Of a stretch of 27,649 nt of DNA, positions 7,733-14,266 are shown piece by piece. Position 1 is the first letter of the stretch; every line of letters starts with the position of its first letter. The DNA is from CAZILM01 sp964625325 (GTDB lineage: Bacteria > Patescibacteriota > Saccharimonadia > Saccharimonadales > CAYVSP01). The position numbers and the translations under genes were made by a program. The notes below the pieces were generated by a model. That model saw nothing but the letters and a program-made list of their open reading frames with translations. It was not told the origin of the DNA and searched no databases. The stretch is taken from the NCBI GenBank assembly GCA_964625325.1, contig CAZVBA010000005.1:1-27649 (forward strand), in the 5' to 3' direction.

Positions 7733-8635
7733 ATGTTCAAAAACAATAACTGGCTATTATTGGCTCTGATTGCACCGTTTCTGTGGGCCCTAGTTGTATT
7801 GATAGACGACAATCTGCTACGCAAGGTTTACCGCAGCGCCGGCTTTGGCGCCATGGTGGCTGGCCTGTTCGGCATTTTCCCATTTCTTTATCTGGGGATT
7901 ACCAATGACACATACACACTGGAGCCCAAAGTTCTGGCGGCTGCAATTGTCTCGGGGATTCTGACCGTCGCTTTTTATTACTGTTATTTCAAGGCGCTAG
8001 GCAGCGAAGAACCGTCTACGACGATTGCCATGCTTAATCTTATGCCGGTGTTTGTGGTGGTGTTGGCGGCCGTGTTTCTGCACGAAAGCCTGCTAACCAA
8101 GCAATACATTGGTATCGGTATTATTGTGCTGACGTCCACTTATCTGGGGATAATGAGCGCTCGTAAGTTCAAGTTAAATAATGCCGCCGGCTACGTAATA
8201 GCCGGGTCGCTGGTCTATGCCGGCGCCTCTATATTAGCCAAGTATGCTTATGAGCAGGCTAACTTTAGAACCGTTTACCCGTGGATTTCCTTCGGTTTTT
8301 TTATTGCCGGCACGACTATATTTATCTTCGGTCGGCATTCCAAGGAAGCCAAGCGGATAGCCAAAAAAGCCGGTATAGCTTTGGTGGTGATTATGTTTAG
8401 TATTGAAGTCTTGAACTTCGGGGCTGAGTTTACCCAGGGTTTGGCCATCAGCCGCGGCCCGGTCTCCGTCATCCGGGCGATTGAAGGCATTCAGCCTCTC
8501 TACATGCTGCTGTTGGCTGTTGTCCTAGGGCCGTTTCTGCGCAATTTTTTCAGAGAACAAATAGATAAAAACTTCCCCAAAAAGGTTATCGTCATGCTGG
8601 CGATGATAGCCGGGCTGTATCTTATCGCTTCTTAA
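7733..8635 (+). CDS. EamA/DMT-family transporter
   Basis: The 300-residue protein has about ten hydrophobic segments in two similar halves, as in the drug/metabolite transporter superfamily. The first half ends with the typical ALGSEEPSTTIAMLNLMPVF stretch (a helix break before a TM with a conserved proline), and HESLLTKQYIGIGII follows, a common EamA pattern. The second half repeats this with GPVSVIRAIEGIQPL. It should sit in the cytoplasmic membrane; the substrate cannot be told from sequence. The ATG has a TATAAT eight bases upstream and no Shine-Dalgarno site. The last 14 bases overlap the convergent arginine decarboxylase gene. Confidence 0.88.
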   Translation: MFKNNNWLLLALIAPFLWALVVLIDDNLLRKVYRSAGFGAMVAGLFGIFPFLYLGITNDTYTLEPKVLAAAIVSGILTVAFYYCYFKALGSEEPSTTIAMLNLMPVFVVVLAAVFLHESLLTKQYIGIGIIVLTSTYLGIMSARKFKLNNAAGYVIAGSLVYAGASILAKYAYEQANFRTVYPWISFGFFIAGTTIFIFGRHSKEAKRIAKKAGIALVVIMFSIEVLNFGAEFTQGLAISRGPVSVIRAIEGIQPLYMLLLAVVLGPFLRNFFREQIDKNFPKKVIVMLAMIAGLYLIAS

Positions 8636-9137
8636 GAACTTTTGATAAGTTTGAGCGGTTGGTTTCCCAGGTGGCTGATTCAAAGACGGCAACTGCCAAA
8701 GCACAGACCGGTAAGGCTACACACTTCTTGCCGGTTACCACCATATCAATCGGGCCAAATTCCATGCCGCGGTTCTGGGCCAGGGCCTGTAGACTGTTTT
8801 GAATGTCGGCGCGGACCTCGCCTTCGGCGTGGCCTTCGTGTTCAACCAATAGCCCCTGTCCAGTTTTGGCGTCTTGCATCCAGCCGATACCGGCCCAGAC
8901 TTCCTGGTTGCGCTGAGAGGTGCGTATTTGCGACATAACAACATAAAGGCGGTCTCCCCAAGTGCCGTCAACTTTGGTTATGGGGCCTTCTATTGATTTA
9001 ACATCACTACCGGGCGGTAAAACCGAGCTTAAATAGATCAGGTTAAAATTAGCAACGCCGGCGTTTACCAAGGCATGGTCAAAAGCTGATATCTCAGTTG
9101 GGCCTACGCCACTACCTGTAGCAATATTAATCTTCAT
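8622..9137 (-). CDS. pdaD: Pyruvoyl-dependent arginine decarboxylase
   Basis: This enzyme makes agmatine from arginine with a pyruvoyl cofactor formed by self-cleavage. The 171-residue length fits PdaD (about 165). The cleavage region NLIYLSSVLPPGSDV is intact, with Ser37-Ser38 as the expected scission site that turns Ser38 into the pyruvoyl group. GVGPTEISAFDHAL near the N-terminus and HAEGEV in the middle also fit the family. The start has a TATAAA -10 ten bases upstream (near-leaderless). No agmatinase or polyamine gene is nearby, so the fate of agmatine is unclear: polyamine supply, acid resistance or arginine/agmatine exchange are possible. Confidence 0.92.
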   Translation of the reverse strand: MKINIATGSGVGPTEISAFDHALVNAGVANFNLIYLSSVLPPGSDVKSIEGPITKVDGTWGDRLYVVMSQIRTSQRNQEVWAGIGWMQDAKTGQGLLVEHEGHAEGEVRADIQNSLQALAQNRGMEFGPIDMVVTGKKCVALPVCALAVAVFESATWETNRSNLSKVLKKR

Positions 9138-9147
9138 GAATGTTTAT

Positions 9148-9153
9148 TTTATA
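9148..9153 (-). promoter_or_regulatory. -10 element of pdaD (near-leaderless)
   Basis: TATAAA on the minus strand (9153-9148) puts the expected transcript start near 9141, four bases from the ATG. The -35 is poor. Confidence 0.45.
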
Positions 9154-9193
9154 CTCTCTCGCCAATATTATACATAAGTTGCATAAAATGCAA

Positions 9194-10120
9194 TTAGCTT
9201 TTGGCTTTAGGGTTATTCAAGCTAACCGTGTATTTCTTAAGAAACTTGACAGGGTAAAGGGCTTCTTTGGCTTTCCTTAATCCCTCAATACCTAAGTCCT
9301 GCTCTATATTCATATACTTCAATCCCTTTTTATGAAAAGAAAGTGCCGATTCGTGCTTTAGGTACTGAAAAATTCCAACGTGACTTACGTCGACTTTTTC
9401 GAAGTGGGCGATTCCATGCTCATCGGAAATGATCTCGTTTATTGCGAATCCTTTTAGCTCATTATTGATAAAGAGCCCGATAGCATCCAGATCTAGCAAA
9501 TGAGAATGATCTAACAATTTTTTGATTGCTTTGAGCTCGTTCTCGGTTTCACTCCGCGTTTTGCCCCTAGACTTTTCCCACGCATAAAACAAATTGAGTA
9601 CTTCTGCTTTTGTTTTAGGGTCTGAAAGCATTAGCGGCTTGACATGGGTGACCTTCTCGTACTCTTTTTTATAGCGCTGGATGAAGTTCTTTTTAGGGTG
9701 GTACCTCTTACCCTTTAGCTCCACGAGGTCGCCTACAGACAGGATATAGTCAAAGCTGTCGCGGTCTTCTTCAATTTTATACTTACTTTTGTGCTTAATG
9801 AGATCAATAACAGGTTCTGGTATTAGTTTTAATTCGGGACTTAATTTTTCTGATTTTGAATGGGCAAGGAGCGTATCAATTGTCTTTTCGACTTTATTTG
9901 ATCCTATAAAGGAATAGAATTTTTCTCCACTGACATAGTCGATAAACATAACGACCAAGTTATCATTGATAAGTGAAAGCTTAACTTCTTCGTCCGAATC
10001 CCAGGCGAACAAACTAACAAAATTATAATCAGAATAGGGTTCAAACATGCGTGTGATCCTCTCAATATCACGCTTGTCATTTACCGAAAGTCCTTTGAAC
10101 GTTGGGAAAACTGGAATCAC
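9194..10120 (-). CDS. DUF2156 protein, MprF-like aminoacyl-phosphatidylglycerol synthase domain
   Basis: The 308-residue soluble-looking protein matches the C-terminal catalytic domain of phosphatidylglycerol lysyl/alanyltransferases (DUF2156, a GNAT-related fold). The clearest stretch is DYILSVGDLVELKGKRYHPK around 124-143, followed by NFIQRYKKEY, a hallmark of this family. Later come GFAINEII, AHFEKVDV and YMNIEQDLGIEGLRKAKEAL, the usual C-terminal signature. The multi-spanning flippase part of MprF is absent. The family transfers an amino acid from aminoacyl-tRNA to a lipid or other amine acceptor; the acceptor here is not known. The start is GTG (10118-10120) with TACACT seven bases upstream, so it is probably leaderless. 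The gene is AT-richer than the glycolytic cluster. Confidence 0.87.
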   Translation of the reverse strand: MIPVFPTFKGLSVNDKRDIERITRMFEPYSDYNFVSLFAWDSDEEVKLSLINDNLVVMFIDYVSGEKFYSFIGSNKVEKTIDTLLAHSKSEKLSPELKLIPEPVIDLIKHKSKYKIEEDRDSFDYILSVGDLVELKGKRYHPKKNFIQRYKKEYEKVTHVKPLMLSDPKTKAEVLNLFYAWEKSRGKTRSETENELKAIKKLLDHSHLLDLDAIGLFINNELKGFAINEIISDEHGIAHFEKVDVSHVGIFQYLKHESALSFHKKGLKYMNIEQDLGIEGLRKAKEALYPVKFLKKYTVSLNNPKAKS

Positions 10121-10127
10121 GCAAATA

Positions 10128-10133
10128 AGTGTA
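10128..10133 (-). promoter_or_regulatory. -10 element of the DUF2156 gene (leaderless)
   Basis: TACACT on the minus strand (10133-10128) places the expected transcription start one base from the GTG start codon. It is back to back with the plus-strand promoter at 10148-10175. Confidence 0.5.
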
Positions 10134-10147
10134 CACCCTGTATATAA

Positions 10148-10175
10148 TTGACAGACATAGTTTTAGCGGTATAAG
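10148..10175 (+). promoter_or_regulatory. Promoter of the membrane sensor-like gene
   Basis: A perfect TTGACA (10148-10153) is followed after 16 bases by TATAAG (10170-10175). The expected start is near 10182, which is past a possible GTG at 10179 and three bases before the ATG at 10185. This decides for the ATG as start and a near-leaderless transcript. Confidence 0.75.
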
Positions 10176-10184
10176 ATAGTGAAA

Positions 10185-11045
10185 ATGCTTGAACTAATAA
10201 AGAAAAACAAAAGTGCTCAACTGACTCTTGCGCTATTCTTGCTCTTAGTAGGGTGGTGGATAAGCTTCCAGCACGTTGTAGTTAACCAAGGGTCATCAGT
10301 TAATTGGTTCGAAAATACATACGGATTTATTGCTCTAATAGGCTCAATAATTGGTTTTATGGCAGTAAAAAAATGGGGTGGCACCAAAGCGGTTGTTGGT
10401 AGAGCGCTATTGTTTTTTTCACTTGGGTTGTTCTCGCAAGAGGTTGGACAACTTGTCTCTAGCTACTATACCCAAATTGCACATACGGACTTACCTTACC
10501 CTTCGTTAGGGGATGTAGCCTATTTTGGAAGTGTCATTCTCTATCTTATAGCTGCCTTTTTCTTGGCGAAGGCTGTTGGCGTCAAGTTTGCCTTAAAAAA
10601 AGTACAATACAAAGTGCTTGCTATAGCAGTTCCGATTGCCATATTGGCTATTTCTTACTTCGTGCTACTGCATGGTTATCAATACGATACGTCAAAGCCA
10701 TTGACTGTTTTCCTAGATGCAGGCTACCCGATAGGGCAAGCACTCTATATATCCGTTGCTCTCATAGCCTACCTACTGTCTCGTAAAATGCTGGGCGGAA
10801 TTATGAAGTCAGGCATCCTTTTGGTTATTGCAGCGCTAGTCGTGCAATACATATCTGATTTTAGCTTCATATATGAAGTCCATCGAGGTGCTTATGTCCC
10901 TGGTAAATTTGATGATCTCTTTTATCTCATAGCTTATTTCGTAATGGCTATGGCATTAATCAAGTTCCATACTATTTATAGCAACCTTCAAGATAAATCC
11001 CAGACTCTTCCTAGTGCCGCAGAACCACAAGAAGGTAATGCATAA
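10185..11045 (+). CDS. Eight-span membrane protein resembling a detached sensor domain
   Basis: The 286-residue protein has about eight membrane helices joined by short loops and a charged, proline-containing C-terminal tail. The conserved-looking loops PSLGDVAYFGS, LDAGYPIGQALY and VPGKFDDLFYLIAYF recall the multi-TM sensory modules normally fused to GGDEF or histidine-kinase domains in other bacteria. Here no output domain follows; the chain ends at 11045. The stop overlaps the start of the next gene (TAATG), so the two are translationally coupled, and a soluble histidine kinase follows. I infer a membrane receptor acting through these neighbours, but no ligand can be named. The base composition is AT-rich compared with the kinase gene. 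Confidence 0.75.
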   Translation: MLELIKKNKSAQLTLALFLLLVGWWISFQHVVVNQGSSVNWFENTYGFIALIGSIIGFMAVKKWGGTKAVVGRALLFFSLGLFSQEVGQLVSSYYTQIAHTDLPYPSLGDVAYFGSVILYLIAAFFLAKAVGVKFALKKVQYKVLAIAVPIAILAISYFVLLHGYQYDTSKPLTVFLDAGYPIGQALYISVALIAYLLSRKMLGGIMKSGILLVIAALVVQYISDFSFIYEVHRGAYVPGKFDDLFYLIAYFVMAMALIKFHTIYSNLQDKSQTLPSAAEPQEGNA

Positions 11046-11323
11046 TGGATGTTTTTGCGCAGATTGCGGCTAAGATTATCGAGCAGCAGGAGGCTATCAT
11101 TGGTCCGGTTGCCGTCGAACAGGCTAAAAAGGTCGCTGGCCTTAAGATAGATTGGCCGAACAAACAAGTTACCGTTAGCGGTGATGAAACGGCCGTCATT
11201 GATAAACTGGTCGCTCAGTATAAAGAACTGTTTGGACAAATCTCCGTAGAAGTCTGCAAAGAAGCGGCCTCTAAACTCTTGCCGCAGGTTCCGGCCAACG
11301 AAGTCCCCAAGACTTTGCAATAA
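11045..11323 (+). CDS. Small conserved-looking helical protein of unknown function
   Basis: The 92-residue protein has no signal peptide or membrane segment. It is rich in Ala, Val, Lys and Glu and probably alpha-helical at both ends, with a short strand pair KIDWPNKQVTVSG in the middle. One cysteine lies at VCKEA. Its ATG overlaps the stop of the membrane sensor-like gene by one base, and it lies 30 bases before the histidine kinase gene. The segment IIGPVAVEQAKK resembles short helical modules seen in some signalling proteins, but I do not recognise a family. Context suggests an adaptor between the membrane protein and the kinase. Confidence 0.75.
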   Translation: MDVFAQIAAKIIEQQEAIIGPVAVEQAKKVAGLKIDWPNKQVTVSGDETAVIDKLVAQYKELFGQISVEVCKEAASKLLPQVPANEVPKTLQ

Positions 11324-11341
11324 CCATAAACACAAACAAGG

Positions 11342-11347
11342 TAGAAT
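11342..11347 (+). promoter_or_regulatory. -10 element of histidine kinase gene (leaderless)
   Basis: TAGAAT ends six bases before the GTG at 11354, so the expected transcription start falls on the start codon. A TTGCAA (11315-11320) is 21 bases upstream, too far to be a good -35. Confidence 0.45.
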
Positions 11348-11353
11348 AGTAGG

Positions 11354-12823
11354 GTGGCTGTTGAAAAAACACGGTTAAGACCAACCTTTCATGCTCGTCC
11401 CCGGCGCAAGAAGCTGGAGCAGGATCTTGAGCACGTCACCAAGGAAATGTACCGTCAGAACCTGGAATTGGTGCAGACCAACCGGACGCTGGCGCTGTTA
11501 CGAACCATAGATACCCTGGTGCTGGAATCGCACGAATCTCTGGAAACGCTGGGTAATCAACTTACGGAAGCAATTATCAAGGATTCCGGCTACTCCTTCG
11601 TGGCCCTGGCCGGCAAGCTACCACACCGGTCCCAATTACAACTGTTTGGCTGGAGCATCACTAACGCACCTAAAGACTTGGACATGACCACCATTCTCGG
11701 TACGGTGCGGATACCGACTACCCTGACGTGGCTCAAGGGGGAAGAGCGCGCCCAGATGGTCCAGTTAGCGCATTTGCCGGATCGGCAACTGGCTCGTTTT
11801 ATGGGAGTGGAAACAGCCCAAATTACTGCTCTGCGAGCTCTCATGCCGCTGCAGAGTGTCTATGTTATTAAACTGATGGCTCGCGATCGGTTGGTAGGTC
11901 TGTTGGCAATTGGCTTCAGTACGCCGAGCCAGGCGTTGTCGCGGCCGGATGCCCAACTGTTTGACCGTCTCAGCGAAGCTGTTGGCGTGGCGCTGGACAA
12001 CCGCTTGCTGTTTGAAGAAAACCAGCTGGTGCTTAAGCAGTTGGAGAAATCCAACCAAAAGCTGCGCGATCTGGACGAAGCCAAAGATGACTTTATCAGT
12101 ATGGCCTCGCACCAGTTGCGTACGCCGCTGACCAGCGTCAAGGGCTACATGAGCATGGTGCTGGAGGGCGACGCCGGTAAAATCAGCAAAACCCAGGCCA
12201 AACTGCTGGAGCAAGCCTTTACCAGCTCACAGCGCATGGTCTACCTGATTGCTGACCTGCTCAATGTCTCGCGGCTGCGAACCGGCAAGTTCGTAATTGA
12301 ACCTATCCCAACCAATTTGGGTGATGTGGTGGAGGGTGAGATTGCTCAGCTGAAAGAAACCGCCAAGGGCCGCAACCTGACCCTGATCTACAAGAAACCC
12401 AAGGCCTTCCCGATGGTCAATCTGGACGAAACCAAGATCCGCCAGGTTATTATGAACTTTGTCGACAACGCCATCTATTACACGCCGAGCGGCGGCCACA
12501 TCGAGGCGGCGGTCAAAGCCACGCCAAAAACAGTCGAATTTACCGTAACAGATGACGGCATGGGCGTGCCCAGAGACGAGCAACACCATCTGTTTAATAA
12601 GTTCTACCGTGCCGGCAACGCCAAACAGGCCCGCCCGGATGGCACTGGGCTGGGGCTATTCATGGCCAAGAAGGTGATTGTCGCCCAGGGCGGCGCCATT
12701 ATCTTCAAGAGTCAGGAAGGCAAGGGTAGCACCTTCGGCTTCAGCTTTTCCAAGTCCAAGCTGAAGGCACCCATCAAAGCGCCAGCGGCCCCAGTTGTTA
12801 CAAAAGAACTATTAACCCACTAG
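11354..12823 (+). CDS. Soluble GAF-domain sensor histidine kinase
   Basis: The 489-residue protein lacks membrane segments. A basic N-terminus and a coiled coil (about 18-50) lead into a GAF-like domain (about 50-215). A second coiled coil (219-247) joins it to the kinase core. The H-box is SHQLRTPLTS with phospho-accepting H253. The ATPase domain has the N-box NFVDNAIYYTPSGG, the G1 box DDGMGVP and the G2 box GTGLGLF. The start is GTG (Met-Ala-Val-Glu) with no Shine-Dalgarno site. The three preceding features (membrane sensor-like protein, small protein, kinase) run in the same direction. No response regulator is adjacent; the orphan receiver at 7305 is a candidate. The cell-surface genes that follow are possible targets. 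Confidence 0.93.
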   Translation: MAVEKTRLRPTFHARPRRKKLEQDLEHVTKEMYRQNLELVQTNRTLALLRTIDTLVLESHESLETLGNQLTEAIIKDSGYSFVALAGKLPHRSQLQLFGWSITNAPKDLDMTTILGTVRIPTTLTWLKGEERAQMVQLAHLPDRQLARFMGVETAQITALRALMPLQSVYVIKLMARDRLVGLLAIGFSTPSQALSRPDAQLFDRLSEAVGVALDNRLLFEENQLVLKQLEKSNQKLRDLDEAKDDFISMASHQLRTPLTSVKGYMSMVLEGDAGKISKTQAKLLEQAFTSSQRMVYLIADLLNVSRLRTGKFVIEPIPTNLGDVVEGEIAQLKETAKGRNLTLIYKKPKAFPMVNLDETKIRQVIMNFVDNAIYYTPSGGHIEAAVKATPKTVEFTVTDDGMGVPRDEQHHLFNKFYRAGNAKQARPDGTGLGLFMAKKVIVAQGGAIIFKSQEGKGSTFGFSFSKSKLKAPIKAPAAPVVTKELLTH

Positions 12824-12893
12824 ACCCGTAACAGAGGACAATAGTTAACTTTCATAAGTTTGTGAGGGAAATATCGCTGCGCAACCATGGCGC

Positions 12894-12948
12894 TTGTGTT
12901 TATTATGAATTGTGTTGAAAAGTATTGACAACCATTAATGCTTGTGTT
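12894..12948 (+). repeat. Three TTGTGTT direct repeats upstream of surface-protein operon
   Basis: TTGTGTT occurs at 12894-12900, 12910-12916 and 12942-12948, with start spacings of 16 and 32 bases. The first and third are part of a longer GCTTGTGTT (12892 and 12940). The third ends on the first base of the -10 hexamer. They could be regulator sites, or chance in an AT-rich promoter. Confidence 0.4.
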
Positions 12949-12953
12949 AGAGT
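12925..12953 (+). promoter_or_regulatory. Strong promoter of the surface-protein operon
   Basis: TTGACA (12925-12930), exactly 17 bases, then TAGAGT (12948-12953). The expected start is near 12960, giving a leader of about 75 bases before the ATG at 13035. This is one of the few real leaders in the window. The leader holds a five-pair hairpin ACCCT-AACAAC-AGGGT (12972-12987), three GATA copies (13001-13012) and a strong GGGAGG ribosome site. Confidence 0.8.
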
Positions 12954-13034
12954 TTATTTCATAACGTGAAAACCCTAACAACAGGGTGGGCACGGTGAGA
13001 GATAGATAGATAAGTTCAAGGGAGGAATGTAGTT

Positions 13035-14240
13035 ATGACAGAACCCACGTTCGAAACAGTAGCAACACAAATGCCCCAAGCTGAAGCAGTTGCTCAGGCC
13101 GGCCCCGGTCCTGATATTTGGACTCGTGCTGCCTCTTATGTAAGCGACCGTTTTCATGTCCGTGAATTTATTGATGAAACTTTTATTCCTAACCGCCGCC
13201 GAATCGCTGGTCTTACTTTAGCGACAGCTGCACTTGTTAGTTGCGGTAGCGACTCCAAGAAAGTGGGTATTGCCAGCACCTCCAGCTCCAGCAGCGAAGC
13301 TACTACCACTACTGCCACTCCCGAAGTTTGTGCCCCAACCTGGAAGATCGAACCGGTCGACCGTGGTACCAACCCCCGCTGGTTCCCTGATGGTATAAAA
13401 GAAATTAGCGATGCCCACAACGCCCCAACTGAAGAGGCCCAAGCAGCCGCCCGCGGTGCTGCCTATATCTGGCTCGGTGATGTCAAGAAAGACCCTGGTC
13501 TGTTGTCCGGTACCTTGGCTTATTTCAAGAAAGCCCCTGGCCTCGAAGAAGCCGATGGCGTTACAGCCGATGATTTAGTAGGAGCTGATGGCTGTGCTAC
13601 CCCTAAGGCCGCTCAGCTGGTCGCCCAGTTCGAAGCCTTCCTAGCTGACCCGGCTACTAAGGTTGAGCCAGCTACTGCTCCGGCTAATGGCCACAACACT
13701 GGCGCCACCGCTAACGGAACCGTTGTTGTGAGCGCCCATGAAGGTGTCTCAGGCGACGCTGAATCACGCAAAGCTCTGGGAATTAGCTTTACCAGTGTAG
13801 ACGGCGTGTTGTGTACGACCTTTGTCATGGAACGCTGCGGCCAGATTGTTACCGTTACCAGCTGTGGTGGCCCGCCACCTACGGAAATCATCGTTGGTAA
13901 AACCGATGATGGCATCTTACCTGGTGATGGCACCAATGCTTCACAAGATCGTGGTACGCCTGATGTGCCTGGACAAGGTGAGGCCGGACAACCGGTAGAC
14001 CCTAAGACTGGTTGTTTGGCGGACGGTTCAGAAAAAGACTGCCCAGTCGATTCCAGCAGCAGCTCAGATTCAAGCTCAAGTTCAAGCACAGAGTCGTCTA
14101 GCAGCGATTCAAGCGATTCTTCTTCCTCATCTTCAGAAACGCCTAGTACCGGCGACTCACAAAGTTCTGCGCCTCCAGAATCCGTTACAACCATTCAACC
14201 ACCACCTAATAACACAACGCCAACAGAACCTAAGCCCTAA
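13035..14240 (+). CDS. Serine-rich putative surface lipoprotein with long N-terminal extension
   Basis: The 401-residue protein begins with about 52 hydrophilic residues. NRRRIAGLTLATAALVSC (53-70) follows, a positively charged, hydrophobic segment ending in a lipobox-like LVSC with C70. The RRR before the hydrophobic stretch could be a Tat-type signal. The mature part has a Thr/Ser linker, a globular region (about 98-290) with cysteines C99, C187, C260, C268 and C277, and a Gly/Pro-rich zone. A serine stalk (340-367, nearly all Ser with some Asp/Glu/Thr) and a Pro/Thr-rich end complete it. GGAGG lies nine bases before the ATG, and no better start exists near the hydrophobic segment, so the extension seems real. 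No catalytic motif was recognised. It shares a promoter with the surface protein 20-odd bases downstream, and both probably act outside the cell. Confidence 0.8.
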   Translation: MTEPTFETVATQMPQAEAVAQAGPGPDIWTRAASYVSDRFHVREFIDETFIPNRRRIAGLTLATAALVSCGSDSKKVGIASTSSSSSEATTTTATPEVCAPTWKIEPVDRGTNPRWFPDGIKEISDAHNAPTEEAQAAARGAAYIWLGDVKKDPGLLSGTLAYFKKAPGLEEADGVTADDLVGADGCATPKAAQLVAQFEAFLADPATKVEPATAPANGHNTGATANGTVVVSAHEGVSGDAESRKALGISFTSVDGVLCTTFVMERCGQIVTVTSCGGPPPTEIIVGKTDDGILPGDGTNASQDRGTPDVPGQGEAGQPVDPKTGCLADGSEKDCPVDSSSSSDSSSSSSTESSSSDSSDSSSSSSETPSTGDSQSSAPPESVTTIQPPPNNTTPTEPKP

Positions 14241-14266
14241 TAGGAAAGAATAAGGAGAATATGTAT

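Noticed and set aside
13001..13012. Three GATA tandem copies in the leader of the surface operon
   Set aside because: Too short to call a repeat locus; no structure or second copy elsewhere.
13613..14194. Long minus-strand frame opposite the serine-rich protein
   Set aside because: Its Glu/Leu-Ser low complexity is the reverse reading of the serine stalk; no start site.
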